NCBI GenBank assembly: GCA_032716605.1
Contig: CM064552.1
Coordinates: 3,866,844 to 3,930,843 of the forward strand
DNA length: 64,000 nucleotides
Reading direction: 5' to 3'
From: Paralithodes platypus
Taxonomy: Eukaryota > Arthropoda > Malacostraca > Decapoda > Lithodidae
The notes below the pieces were generated by a model. It was not told the origin of the DNA, did no database searches, and saw only the letters and a program-made list of their open reading frames with translations. Below are positions 30,627 to 40,974 of this stretch, in pieces. The position numbers were made by a program, and so were the translations under genes. Each line of letters begins with the position of its first letter. The first letter of the stretch is position 1.

Positions 30627-31577
30627 TGAGCCCAAATTTGGCAAATAAGTTTCAATGCGGATAAATGTAAAGTACTATCATATCGGATACCTAAATGAGA
30701 AAGCAAACTATTCGATGAATGGCACTCAGCTTAAGAATGTAAACAGAGAAACCGATCTGGGAGTAACAATATCGAGTAACCTAAAACAGAGTCAACAATG
30801 TTCAGAAGTTGTTGAAAAGGCAAACAAAATAATTGGCTTTATAGGCAGGTCATTTGAGCATAAATCCAAAGAAGTTATCCTAACCCTTTACAATTCCTTA
30901 GTCCGCCCTCTTCTGGAATACTGCATTCAATCCTGGTGCCCTTATTACCAAAAAGATATAAACAAGCTAGAACGAGTTCAACATAGAGTTACCAAAATGA
31001 TACCTAGCCTAAAGAACAAACCATACGAAGAGCGTCTTAGAGAATTAAATCTATTTCCTTTAACCCAGTACAGATTAAGAGGTGACTTAATTCAAGTGTT
31101 CAAAATCATCAAAGGCATCGACAATATGAACTGTAGTAAGTACCGGTACTTCACTATCGACCAATCTAATTACACGCGGGGAAACGGTTGCAAAATTATT
31201 GGTAAATCTTTTAACTCGCACGAATCTAAGAATTTCTTCTTCAATCGAGTTGTCAACTTGTGGAATGGGCTTCCCCGAGACGTTATAGACTGCAGCACCG
31301 TTGATTCATTTAAACTCCGCCTAGACAAATATCTTGCATCAAACCCGCGACTGACTGCGTTTGTAAATGAATAACTTTATTTTATCCCCCCACAGTTACT
31401 AACCCATCTGTCCCCTACTAACTTCCTAATCCTGCCACGGACATTAGTTCCCTTTCCAATGTTCCCTTACCCACTCTAAACCACTGTTTAGACACTTGAT
31501 CCTCAGTGTTTTGTAGGACAAGCAGCCTAGAAGGGTCGGTAGACTGTTGTTGCTTGATTTCCTTTGTACTCCTATGT
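30627..31577 (+). mobile_element. LINE family 2, 3' third
   Basis: An open frame from 30655 to 31374 encodes the C-terminal region of a CR1/Jockey-like reverse transcriptase. Recognisable words are GVTISSNLKQSQQCSEV, SLVRPLLEYC, NKLERVQHRVTKMIPSL and RVVNLWNGLPRDV. The first codons are slightly damaged compared with 49870 (KVLHVGYL versus KYYHIGYL). The 5' truncation at about 30627 removes the catalytic YADD region. The 3' UTR is about 180 bp and ends in one and a half 10-mers (CCTTTGTACT). It lies antisense in the PPM1 intron. Confidence 0.85.
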
Positions 31578-32096
31578 TAAAACTTTGATCATAGCAAGTC
31601 TCGATGGCAAGATATACAGCTTGGACTGGATGTACGAGTGAGACGGTAGAGGGAATAAGTATGTTGCTATACCTTGTTCACTATAGATAGGCCAGAAATC
31701 CTTAAAATCTTTAATACAAGCTCCATCATTTACAGGAACATGTGGCTGAAGGCCATGGGAATACTTAAACAAAATAGTCTCCGCCATTACGTTGGCTTCC
31801 CATTTTGCTTACGTTTTCTATGAATATTGTGTATAGAAGCAAATACAGAGATGTTCAGAAGTATCAGACCCCTCCTCTCTCTCTCTTTCTCGCTCTTACA
31901 TATACACCATAGCGCCGCACATACACACACACACACATCTTTAAAAGCATTGTTTCCGGACTGTTGGAACTGTAATTTTGGTTCTATTAATACATGTTCC
32001 CCCTCAGCCCCACACAAACAAATAAATAAAACTCACTCCGTTGTTGGAGCTCGTGTGCTGACTTCATAAATAATTTGAATATATACAGTAGGTATA

Positions 32097-32176
32097 GCTC
32101 TCCTTACATAAGCGGAGATGGAGGATGACCCCACCTTTATCTTCTATCCTCCATCTCCGCTTATGTAAGGAGAGCC
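32097..32176. repeat. Perfect 30-bp inverted repeat
   Basis: GCTCTCCTTACATAAGCGGA plus GATGGAGGAT and its exact complement are separated by 19 nt. The right arm is the first sequence of the PLE fragment (serine-rich 'SSISAYV' codons), so the left arm is an inverted copy of the fragment's own 5' edge. Confidence 0.9.
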
Positions 32177-32465
32177 CTCACGCACTGCTCTACCTGGGCC
32201 GACACCCACCAGGAACTAGAAAGACTATCCCAAGTTTTAGTGAATAACGGATACTCCAACTCCGACATCTCCAGCACCATCAACCACTATCTTGAAAAAT
32301 GGTACACCCAAAGCCCTCCCAACATTGACCCCCCCCCCCCCCCCCAATGAAATTAAGATCTTCTACCGCAATTTTGTCCTCTGAACACAAAAATGACGAG
32401 GCCGTCTTAAAAAAAATAATTTCTCGAACTGTACTTGCTCTAACTTCTTCAATCTCTTCCCCCCA
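32145..32465 (+). pseudogene. Penelope-like RT fragment
   Basis: The frame reads AYVRRALTHCSTWADTHQEL, continues VLVNNGYSNSDISSTI and HYLEKWYTQ, and then DEAVLKKIISRTVL. This is collinear with the PLE at 50928-51945, between its YVDD block and its GIY-YIG domain. A poly-C tract (32331-32345) interrupts it. Both RT core and endonuclease are missing. Confidence 0.75.
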
Positions 32466-32489
32466 CTGAGAAGCACTCTAGCTTCTACG

Positions 32490-32775
32490 TAACCCGTAAC
32501 CCGTTTATATCATTCTATCCTTACTTGATAATGCTGGTTGTCCAGTGAAACGCGTCGTATATCCTGTATCATCATGTACATTAATGTAACCCTGTACCAC
32601 CATGAATTTTGCTAATCTCATTCATCTACTTCCTGCCACCCAGCGAAAACTCATCAGAGACCTGGAAACTTTGAATAATAAAATTTCCAACGCAGAAATT
32701 GCCATTTCTTTGAACCTCGTATGTATTAAAGAAAATATATATATATTCCTTCGTTTGACATCCAGATACGATGTG
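32490..32775 (+). mobile_element. PLE terminal repeat (pLTR-like), diverged copy
   Basis: Holds the hammerhead-like motif at 32523-32560 and an ATG frame from 32602 (MNFANLIHLLPATQRKL..). It ends at AAAGAAAATATATATA as in the other two copies (48000-48245, 52536-53040). Confidence 0.65.
32523..32560 (+). ncRNA. Hammerhead-ribozyme-like motif, diverged
   Basis: Stem II is CTGG/CCAG closed by TTGT, followed by TGAAACGCGTCGTA. The 5' core reads CTTGATAATG, off the hammerhead consensus, so activity is unlikely. The loop and 3' core equal those at 52563 although the stem bases differ. Confidence 0.45.
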
Positions 32776-32838
32776 ATATATCTATGTGAATATGGTACCA
32801 GTTTTTCATCTATTGTGTTGTATATTTATCTAGGCTAA
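32602..32838 (+). CDS. PLE terminal-repeat peptide, copy 3
   Basis: The first 45 codons align without gaps to the frame at 48177-47989. Shared words are MNFA, LNNKI.NA, IS.NL.C and KEN. Many differences are at third positions (CAC/CAT, CTC/CTT, CCA/CCT), suggesting that it was once under coding constraint. PLE ORFs commonly start in a terminal repeat, so I read this as the RT protein's N-terminus. Beyond codon 45 the frame runs into (TA)-rich sequence and has no meaning. Confidence 0.5.
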   Translation: MNFANLIHLLPATQRKLIRDLETLNNKISNAEIAISLNLVCIKENIYIFLRLTSRYDVIYLCEYGTSFSSIVLYIYLG

Positions 32839-33021
32839 TATGTTTTATGTATATTTAATGTGTTCATGCATTTTGTTGATGTGTGCGTATTATTAATTTG
32901 TGTAGGTTGTGTGTGTTCCTGTGTGCATTTGCCAGTAGAGATCCAGTACAAGATCAGAAAGTTTGCTGGGGTGGGATGGAACAGGCTAACATCTGACCGG
33001 TTATAGTGGAGACTTTATCTT

Positions 33022-33233
33022 GCAGTTTGAATACCAGGGACGTCCTTTTCCTCATATTCCGGCAACTAGTAGACTATTTTATTCAGCTTAGGAAGGACCT
33101 CTAGCAATACTAAGGTTTCAAACTATCTTAACTAACCCTTTTAACTACCACAGATCCTTCCAAAGCTGCATAATATCGTGTAAATAAAGCTAGAATATAA
33201 TATAACACACGTCACTCGTACTCAAAGGGTTAA
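33022..33233. mobile_element. B-family element
   Basis: AATACCAGGGACGTCCTTTT to CACTCGTACTCAAAGGGTTAA-type end (TTAA 33230-33233). The left TTAA has decayed. Poly-A and (TA)n follow at 33251-33310. Confidence 0.65.
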
Positions 33234-33239
33234 TAAAAC

Positions 33240-33315
33240 AAAAGTTATGTAAAAAAAAAAAAAAAAAAAAAAATACTGTATATATATATATACGGTATAT
33301 ACTGTATATATGGAT
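33240..33315. repeat. Poly-A and (TA)n tract
   Basis: 23 A residues followed by TATATA with TACTGTATA/TATACGGTATA dyads. Confidence 0.8.
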
Positions 33316-33699
33316 TAGCAGCAAAATGAAAGCGGAAGTAAGTTTGGCGAATCCGGTTATATTTATGATCCCAAAAATCAGTCCCGCGGTGATGATAATT
33401 GAGTTTTGTTTCACACTCACAGAAAATATTAGACACTTATAATGTTTCTTTATATTTTCACGGCCGTTCATGGATCAGACAACACGACGACCTTTGGCTG
33501 TTCAAGGTTAGGAAAGCAATTAGAGATAGGCCTTGACAATAAGAATACAAATAATAATAAAAATAAAAAAGTTAGGCGTGCAAGGACGCAGTCTCACAAT
33601 TTGCAATTGACAACTTGTCTCATTTTCTATTCAGACGAGCAGCTTAGCTCATCCTAAATACCAAATACAAATATGGATAGATAAACAGATATAGAAAGA

Positions 33700-34098
33700 C
33701 TTTTCTATGAGTGATGGAGACAAACGGCAGAACTGCCTGTATCGAGTGCATCCCCCAGAGTTTGAAAGACAGGGCCAACATCAAGGGACGTTCGAGCCAA
33801 AAGGCTGGACACACGGAGTTTGAAGTAATTTAAGTCATAGGCAGAGGGAAAGACTGATTTTGGGAGAGAGCTCCAGAGCTCAGCTGTTGAATAGAAGAAA
33901 GATTGGGAATAACGTTTCACTCTTGGGCTGGAGAGTTGCACTGAGTAGGGGTGGTATTGTGTTACAAAAAGGTTGCTACGTGTTCTACGAAGATGGGGTG
34001 GAATACACCGAGAGAGCTCTGAGGAACACTGATTATTGTAATAGCGGTAGAATAGTGAGAGCGATGTAACACTGTGGCGACGAGAGAGACTGCAGAGA
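33700..34098 (-). mobile_element. LINE 3' end, third family
   Basis: The minus-strand frame is open from about 34098 to 33705. It reads LSLFYRYYNNQCSSELSRCI, then PPHLRRTRSNLF, then RYSQSFFYSTAELWSSLPKS. This is the C-terminal tail shared by arthropod CR1/Jockey-like LINE proteins (compare SLALFYRYF..LWNSLP in LINE 1) but clearly a distinct family. RT core and poly(A) are absent. Confidence 0.75.
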
Positions 34099-34374
34099 TA
34101 GATAGATAGAGGTATATAGATACATACAAAACATTACCTCATGCCGTATATTTACAATGCTTCAATAAATAAATAATACCCTCCACATTGTATTTCCATT
34201 TTTGACAACATAAAAAATAACATCAGTATGAAAACTTTGCTCAAATCCCTGAAACATACTGTAGGCCTGTATATATTATATTCACCCAAAACTGGCGTAA
34301 GTGGACTGTTGTGAAGTCCCAACAGGTGTAATTTTGATAGCATGTCTCTTTCCTGTATGAATGTATATTTTGTT

Positions 34375-34555
34375 CGTTTTAGGTAGGCCAGAAATCCCTA
34401 CCCCAACTTCTCATAACTCAAAAAGGACTTGAGTAATCGAGCTAATGTTTCTACCTACGGGAAATAGTTAGCCAGGGAATATGTGTGGGAATTTACAGCC
34501 CATTCGTTCTAGAGTTATAACTGGCATACTTATAAGGAATGGACTATAGTTAAGT
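34375..34555. mobile_element. C-family element
   Basis: AGGTAGGCCAGAAATCCCTA, ACTTGAGTAATCGAGCTAAT, GGGAATATGTGTGGGAATTT; the right arm is weak. Confidence 0.55.
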
Positions 34556-34671
34556 ACAGTATATATAGAGAGAAAAATACACAATTTGAATATTACTATA
34601 CACCACATAGAATCTAACTCATTATAGACAGTTTTCTAGTAAGAATATAACTTACTCGTGATACGCCACTA

Positions 34672-35070
34672 TTCTAAATCAACCACGTACGATTTTCAGG
34701 TTGTAAGGAAGTTGGAGCTATAGATACCGAAATTAGCCGAATTAGGCTACCCAAGGGACTGGAGTTCTCGAAAAGGGTCTCCATTACTGATGCGACTCTT
34801 GACTTAGTGTGCTGGCTTAATAATCCAAACAGGTTGTTAGCCTCTGAAATCCTAGTTTAACTAACTAGCCAAATTACCAGCTACAATATGGTCGTACTGC
34901 ATAATTATATATGGACAAAAATATAATTCAACGGACTTTCTATCCATCAAAAGCCCACGTATGTTTGGTCAGTTCTGCTAAATATCGATGTCTACAGCTT
35001 TATCTTCTTTATAGCTTTTAAATTCCTTATAGCTTTTAACCATTTTATCGCCAGTAGTCAAATAGGTAAA
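34672..35070. mobile_element. D-family element interrupted by repeat E
   Basis: D sequence to 34741 (CAGGTTGTAAGGAAGTTGGA, ATACCGAAATTAGCC) and from 34866 (AAATTACCAGCTACAATATG to ATATCGATGTCTACAGCTTT). The 34742-34865 insert is repeat E. TTAGCC before and CTAGCC after may be its target duplication. Confidence 0.6.
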
Positions 35071-35554
35071 CCATTATAGCTCCGAATCTCACAATCTTCT
35101 CCCAGTCATTCTACCACAAGCATCCACACATCATACTGCCCAAGAGCGGTCCTCTACGGGTCCCACAACAAACAAACTGATAGCATTTAGTAATTAGAGA
35201 AAATGGAAAAAACATTAGGAATAGAGGCAAATGGAGGAGGGGGTTGGGCCTGAGCTCAGCTGTTGTGGCCGAATTTAATAATGCAAAAGAGGAACTGCTG
35301 AAAGGGATGAAAAAAACACACACACACACACTCAAATACCATCAGTACCCTTTAAAAACCATTGCCAGGAAAATAAAATATACTGTATCTGTATATGAAC
35401 AATCACACACACACACACACACTCCAGTACTCTTAGAAAACGTGTAATGCGAGAAGGAAATTACGGCATACGTGAGAAAAAAAAATGAAAAAAAAAAATG
35501 ACCTGGGAAGGAACAGTTAGACAAGGAATATTGCACGACGTACTGTAATCGTAA

Positions 35555-35555
<1 letters not shown>
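35071..35555. other. unannotated interval
   Basis: Short (AC)n at 35317-35330 and 35405-35422; otherwise unrecognised. Confidence 0.4.
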
Positions 35556-35820
<265 letters not shown>

Positions 35821-36035
35821 TAAATAATGCATGCGGTGTGAACTGTTTCTTGAGATAGAATAATTATTAACTATATTTCTGCCGGACCCGAACCAAAATC
35901 AACCCTTATATAAATTCTTAAAGATGGCGCAAGCTCAAGGAGAGGTTTGGCTATCTGACACCAAGACATAGCCCCAAAACACCTACCTATTGCCCCAGAA
36001 ATTAGAATATAGCTGAAGAATATCCACCTACAGCC

Positions 36036-36255
36036 CTAAAGCCGGAGCCACACGAGCCGTTTTTCGAGCAATTTGTATGGGCAATTATGGTCTGGCAGCT
36101 TCAAAAATTAAATTTTATCAGAATTCAACCGCCTAACATACTCTACTTTCAGTCTAGTTGCCAACACCAGTGCAAAAAAAGTCCCGAAATATAACGAGAA
36201 CAAACTTGCTCATGAGAAATTTACGGAAAAATCGCTCGTGTGACAGCTGCTTAAA
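36036..36255. mobile_element. G-family foldback element
   Basis: Ends AGCCGGAGCCACACGAGCCG and CGCTCGTGTGACAGCTGCTT are inverted. The interior has GGGCAATTATGGTCTGGCAG and AGTCTAGTTGCCAACACCAG. Relatives lie at 46900, 54393, 55500/58291 and 60600. Confidence 0.65.
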
Positions 36256-36761
36256 AACAACATAATTATAGCCCATAAAAGAGCACTGAATTATATATGT
36301 TTATCTTCTACTTTACTTCTCAACATATTCTTCCTCTATCCAATTACTCTACTCTCCTACTCTACTCCAGCCTCATCATCTCAATAAACAGAAAACATAG
36401 CCCACAAGCAATCACCTACACCCCAATTAACTAAACTATAGCCCAAGAGTACTCACCTATTGCCCAATAACCGCAATATAGCCAAAGAGCACGCGCTTAT
36501 AATCCGAGACCCCAAAAGATAGTCCTATAATACTAACATATAGTCTTGAATCCCAAAGATAGCCCCTCAAACAATCTTAGCCCAGGACACCTTAAGAGAA
36601 GGCAAGACTACTCACGGATAACTGGGGAGCTTAAAACTAGTAAATGTAGCCCCAAACCAATCATATATAGCCCAGTAATTGAAAATATAACCCAAGAACA
36701 TTTACTTATAGCACCAGACACTAAAATATAGCCCAATAACACTGACATAAGTATAGCCCAA

Positions 36762-36949
36762 TTAACCAGCGACGGACTTTCAACTTTATTATGGCTACTA
36801 ATGGACGGTTTTATTCAGTTTAAACTAAGACTTCGAACGATCTCACTTAACACTTTTTACTACCACTGATTCTTCTTAAGCAGCACAAAGTCGTCTAAAA
36901 ATAGCTGGAATATAATACAAAAAGACGTCGCCGGTACAAAAGGGGTTAA
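36762..36949. mobile_element. B-family element in the minisatellite
   Basis: TTAA at 36762-36765 and 36946-36949, with ends CCAGCGACGGAC and CGCCGGTACAAAAGGGG. It splits a minisatellite unit at AGCCCAA|TTAA|CCAAAAT. Confidence 0.75.
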
Positions 36950-37139
36950 CCAAAATATAGCCCCACAGCACTCACCTATAGCCCAATAAACCAAAATATA
37001 GCCCCACAGCACTCACCTATAGCCCAATAAACCAAAATATAGCCCCACAGCACTCACCTATAGCCCAATAAACCAAAATATAGCCCCACAGCACTCACCT
37101 ATAGCCCAATAAACCAAAATATAGCCCCACAGCACTCAC

Positions 37140-37236
37140 CTATAGCCCGGGACACAGCCAACTGACCCAGCACCCTCCAGGTGCCCTGAATGTTGATCAC
37201 ACACCCGCCCATTTCCTCCACTCGCTCTCGCTCAAC
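37140..37236 (-). CDS. PPM1E/F-like: PP2C-family phosphatase (PPM1E/F-like), exon B
   Basis: 97 nt, entering at phase 0 and leaving at phase 1. It encodes VERERVEEMGGCVINIQGTW then RVLGQLAVSRAIG. MGGCV..-WRV-G-LAVSRAIGD is the conserved PP2C block before the metal-binding DG motif. In PPM1E/F the same residues join the 'EPHKP' helix to 'KPYV'. The acceptor is TTTATTCCAG before 37236 and the donor GTGAGTGC after 37140. The last 8-9 exon nucleotides (GGCTATAG on the minus strand) and the donor belong to a 41-bp tandem repeat that supplies four further donor copies within 170 bp of the intron. Confidence 0.9.
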
Positions 37237-37780
37237 CTGGAATAAACATAACAATAATTTAATATAAATATACAGTAGTGCATACACAAATATATAAAAA
37301 TACACCGCTTAACAAAAGAATAGAAAAAACACCCAGTAGGATATGGGTTAGCGAGAGCAAGTAAAAACATAATTATAATCTCGCTTGAAACAAACACAAC
37401 ATTTATTAAATAATAAACAAACTAACATAAAGCACATTCTAACAACAGTATTATAATAGATTAACAAAAACCGTAGGACAAACACTCAATTACCAAAGTA
37501 TGACCAGTATCAAAGTTGGTAGTAAGCTATGAATGCTTTCGTAAACCGTAATAGTAAATCTAGACGCCCACAGTACTACAGTAGATACAATACGAGAGAA
37601 GTGCAATAATGAGTTTATTCGATTTTTTTACTAACTTACATTTATTTGTTTGACGAGTCCTTCTGGCAACCAGATAAAGCCATGTTTGTTAGATAATCAT
37701 CGGACAACAACTACCATCAGAAGAGATTAATAGCAACAGAAAACATGCACCACCATTTCTTCTCTTTCCATCTAACTATT

Positions 37781-37784
<4 letters not shown>

Positions 37785-37875
<91 letters not shown>

Positions 37876-37905
37876 CGCTCACACACACACACACACACTC
37901 ACACA
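37785..37905. repeat. (CT)n, (GCTT)n and (CA)n
   Basis: Consecutive pure microsatellites, including eleven GCTT units at 37833-37875. Confidence 0.9.
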
Positions 37906-38060
37906 TTTATCATACCAGCATGCCGGTACGCCCCTCCCTCACCATGATAGACTGATCTATTGCTCCCCCTACAACACAAACAACAGTCCCATACACAACC
38001 ACACACCGGTCCCTACATGTGTATTTTCAGCTCATGAGGCTGCCATTCTTTAATAAACCG

Positions 38061-38065
<5 letters not shown>

Positions 38066-38104
<39 letters not shown>
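38066..38104. repeat. (ATT)n microsatellite
   Basis: Thirteen pure ATT units. Confidence 0.9.
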
Positions 38105-38129
38105 GATGGCACACAGGCTGAAGCACAAA

Positions 38130-38340
38130 CAAGTTGAACTAGGGTTACCAAATCAAGTCAGCTAGATAGTAAATAGAAGACAAACATCGCTAGAATACTG
38201 CCACAATCTCTAAGAATATTACTTTAAAATGGCTCAAATCTCGCTAGAATTCATGAAGTTAGATGTAAAAATTGCCGCTAGATCGAAGGAAATGCCTCTA
38301 GATCTAGCGAGAAGGTAGCTAAATTGGCAACACCACAAAC
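38130..38340. mobile_element. I-family short element
   Basis: GGTTACCAAATCAAGTCAGC to AGCGAGAAGGTAGCTAAATT followed by GGCAACACC. The element at 42425-42595 is its inverse relative (GTTGCCAATTTAGCTACTTT). The ends are roughly complementary. Confidence 0.5.
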
Positions 38341-38344
38341 AACT

Positions 38345-38560
38345 GTATTTCTAAACTAGGTCTTTCAAACAATCCACTAAACTTTCAACACATAATTTTG
38401 TTCCTACTCTGAATACTCGAAATTTCTAAAGGATGCTAAGTATTTATTAAACATCAAACAACTGCATTGCTAAACTCGGATATTTCAATCAATCCACTAA
38501 ACTTTCAACACATCAGGTTTTCCTACTCTGAATACTCGACGTTTCTAAAGTAGGTATTCA
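38345..38560. repeat. 115-bp direct duplication
   Basis: CAATCCACTAAACTTTCAAC, TCCTACTCTGAATACTCGA and TTTCTAAAG occur twice with about 85% identity by eye. Confidence 0.7.
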
Positions 38561-38834
38561 CTAATAATTAAGCATCCTCCACACGATTGAAGTCAATCAT
38601 ATAAAATAATATCGCAAACGGAGAAGTAATAAAAGCACCAACGATGAGTGCAAATTTATCTACCCCTATTTCTTAGTATATGGTTAACATAGCATACACA
38701 CCACCCTTCCCAAATGTTTAAGTATACGGCCGAATGTCTTCCACATGAAAATGGCGAAACTCATCCCCCTTCCCAATAGGCGATCTCGCAGAAGCCATAT
38801 ATCCGACTGTTTTAGTCCGATTTTAGTTAGTTAA

Positions 38835-38945
38835 AAAAGGACTTCAGAGGCTATCAACCCTTCTGGATTACTATGCCAGCACACTGCAAGTCCAGAATAG
38901 CGTCAGGATTGGAGCCACTTTTCGAGAACTTCATTCCCTTGTCCG
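38835..38945 (-). repeat. Short dispersed repeat E, reverse
   Basis: GGACTTCAGAGGCTATCAAC, TATGCCAGCACACTGCAAGT, CGAGAACTTCATTCCCTTG. Confidence 0.6.
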
Positions 38946-39011
38946 ATTTGTTTAATGGATGACTGTTCATACTGACCATCCGATAGCTTATCAGGCCCAA
39001 CGATGTCATTC

Positions 39012-39345
39012 AAGGGGGTAGTACTAGCTTTTTCTGGACCTCCTTCTCCCTCGTGTTTAGCATATTAGTATTGATATTTTAAGACGTTCCTTCCATTAGT
39101 TTGTCGATTTTAAAATGTTCCTTCCATTAGTTTGTCGATTTTAAGACATTTCGCACCATTTTGTTGTCAATATTAAGAGTTTTCGTGCCCTTTAGGGGTC
39201 AATTCTAAATTTAGAAGGAATCTCGGCCTGGACATTTTTCTACCGTAAAATGTATAAATCTATCTTGAAAGGCGGTCTAGGGGGTGTTTTTCTAAGCTTG
39301 ATGGAGATCTAGCGAGGCAACTCCAAAATAAATAAATAAATAAAT
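39012..39345 (-). mobile_element. A-family element, reverse
   Basis: TCAAGGGGGTAGTACTAGCT, TTTTCTGGACCTCCTTCTCC to TTGATGGAGATCTAGCGAGG. One internal motif (TTCCATTAGTTTGTCGATTT) is duplicated at 39086-39140. Confidence 0.6.
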
Positions 39346-39611
39346 ATATAGACCAAAAAACAAGCAGTACCCCCTTAATTTGACGGTATGTCTCTTTCCT
39401 ATATGAATACATGAATAGTACTGAAAATAGCATAGATATGACTATTGAGCATTGCGACGTGGAGACCGGAAGTAACGCGATCAGTGTATACGTCCGTGTT
39501 GCGAGTCACTGTGGCTACCGGGATATATTGCATGCAGATTGGTTTGGGCGACGTTAACGGACGAAATAATTGAAAATGACGTTGGTTATAGACGCGGGAA
39601 TGCCAATCCTT

Positions 39612-40530
39612 TTAACCCTTTCGCTGCGGGTGACGTTCTGGAACGTCCTGGCAAGTTACAGCAATTTCCAGGCTTTAACACCTTACGAGCGGCCTATGCG
39701 GTTTATTATATGTACCGCACAGCGGGGTGTTTTTAGCCAAAATAGGGCTGTTTACGTGATCATTTTCATGCCTAAATAAGACCCAGAACGTAAAACAAGT
39801 ACCTATCCCTGAAAGGGCATAAACAGAGCTTTCGAATGACACCATAACGATCCTTGTATGATGGATAGTTTTCTTGCAATAACCGTGCAACGCGAGTGCA
39901 AAAAGCAGGTAATTCGGTAGTTTCGGTACATAATTGAGTATGTAGCGAGTGAGAGAGGGAGGAGGGAGCTGAGATTTGTGTCAGTAGGTTCGCCGCGGTG
40001 GTCTGGAGCAGTCATACGCTCGCTAGTCTCCTGCCACCACTTGTCTCTCTCTCTCAGCCACATTACGTGCTGAAATTGCCACTCGACCTATGTCGAGCGC
40101 CGCCACATAGTCCAGCTTTTTTTAACTCGACTTATGTTGCTCGCCGCTAATTAAGGGTTAAAAGCCTGTACCCGTAAAAATCGAGTGTCAGTGGGCGGGA
40201 GCGTGAGGGGCCGTCCCTCAGAGCAGCGAGCGGCTCACTGAGGTAGACTGTGTCTCGTGTGGGTCTGTCTCTCTCTGTCTCTCTCTCTCTCTCTCACAAC
40301 AGTGTAGCCAAGCGAGCGAGTGCTACCAAATAGCGGATTTCCCGCGTTTCACTGGCACCGCTGCGGGTGAACCAGACCATGTACGGGGCCCGTTCTGGTC
40401 TCATTTTGAAGCTATTTTCGCCTAGTTTTCGGCAGAATAAAGTTCATTTAATATAGATGCTTGATTTATCATTCAGGAGTGCCTGAATATGACCTAAATA
40501 GCCCAAACATAGCCGCAGCCAATGGGTTAA
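39612..40530. mobile_element. B2-family element interrupted by an X element
   Basis: Reverse orientation relative to 26466-26895. TTAACCCTTTCGCTGCGGGT to CCAGGCT at 39674, resuming at 40162 with AAGCCTGTACCCGTAAAAAT and ending AGCCGCAGCCAATGGGTTAA. The uninterrupted copy reads CCAGGCTTTAAAAGCCTG across the break. Confidence 0.8.
39675..40161. mobile_element. X-family TTAA element nested in B2 (487 bp)
   Basis: TTAA at 39675-39678 and 40158-40161. The ends CACCTTACGAGCGGC and GCCGCTAATTAAGGG are imperfect inverted repeats. It has a GC-rich 3' half with CACTCGACCTATGTCGAGCG (a dyad) and CTCGACTTATGTTGCTCG. Two short frames of 65-71 codons are not convincing genes. Only copy seen in this window. 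Confidence 0.7.
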
Positions 40531-40601
40531 TATCTGTAAACAACACTCAATCCCACAGTATTAATTCGCTGGGAAGGGAAACAAATGCTTAAAAATATAA
40601 C

Positions 40602-40795
40602 AGGTAGTCTATTCATTACCATTAGCCCAGAAATGCTGACTACTAACCTTCACTAGTCAAACAAGGCTATAGTAATCGAGCTAATGTTTCTTACCATTTG
40701 GGAAGAGTCAGCCAGGGAATAAGTGTAGAAATGTACAACCCATTTAGAGTTACTGAGGTTATAGTCCATGATATCTAGTCTACCTAAAATGACTT
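40602..40795. mobile_element. C-family element
   Basis: CAGGTAGTCTATTCATTACC, AGTAATCGAGCTAATGTTTC, GGGAATAAGTGTAGAAATGT, then the inverse GAGGTTATAGTCC..CTAGTCTACCT. Confidence 0.6.
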
Positions 40796-40974
40796 ACTTT
40801 GGCGTTGTAATTATATGCTACGATTGGTAGCCGATGTAATACCAATGAAGTACCGTACCACCTAGAAATTGATGACAAAATCAAATTTAATTCCATTTCT
40901 ATTGTAGCTACTCCATAATTTAAAAAAAAAAAACTAAATATAGATACTTGACTGAAGCTATCGAGGTGTTCACT

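Larger units (their letters stand above)
35938..37147. repeat. 41-bp minisatellite overlapping a splice donor
   Basis: On plus the unit is ATAGCCCAATAAACCAAAAT followed by ATAGCCCCACAGCACTCACCT. Five homogeneous copies occupy 36950-37147. Clearly related but degenerate units (ATAGCCCAAGAGTACTCACC and similar) extend back to about 35938. They are interrupted by a G element (36036-36255) and a B element (36762-36949). The last unit covers the final 8-9 nt and the 5' splice site of PPM1 exon B. Confidence 0.85.
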
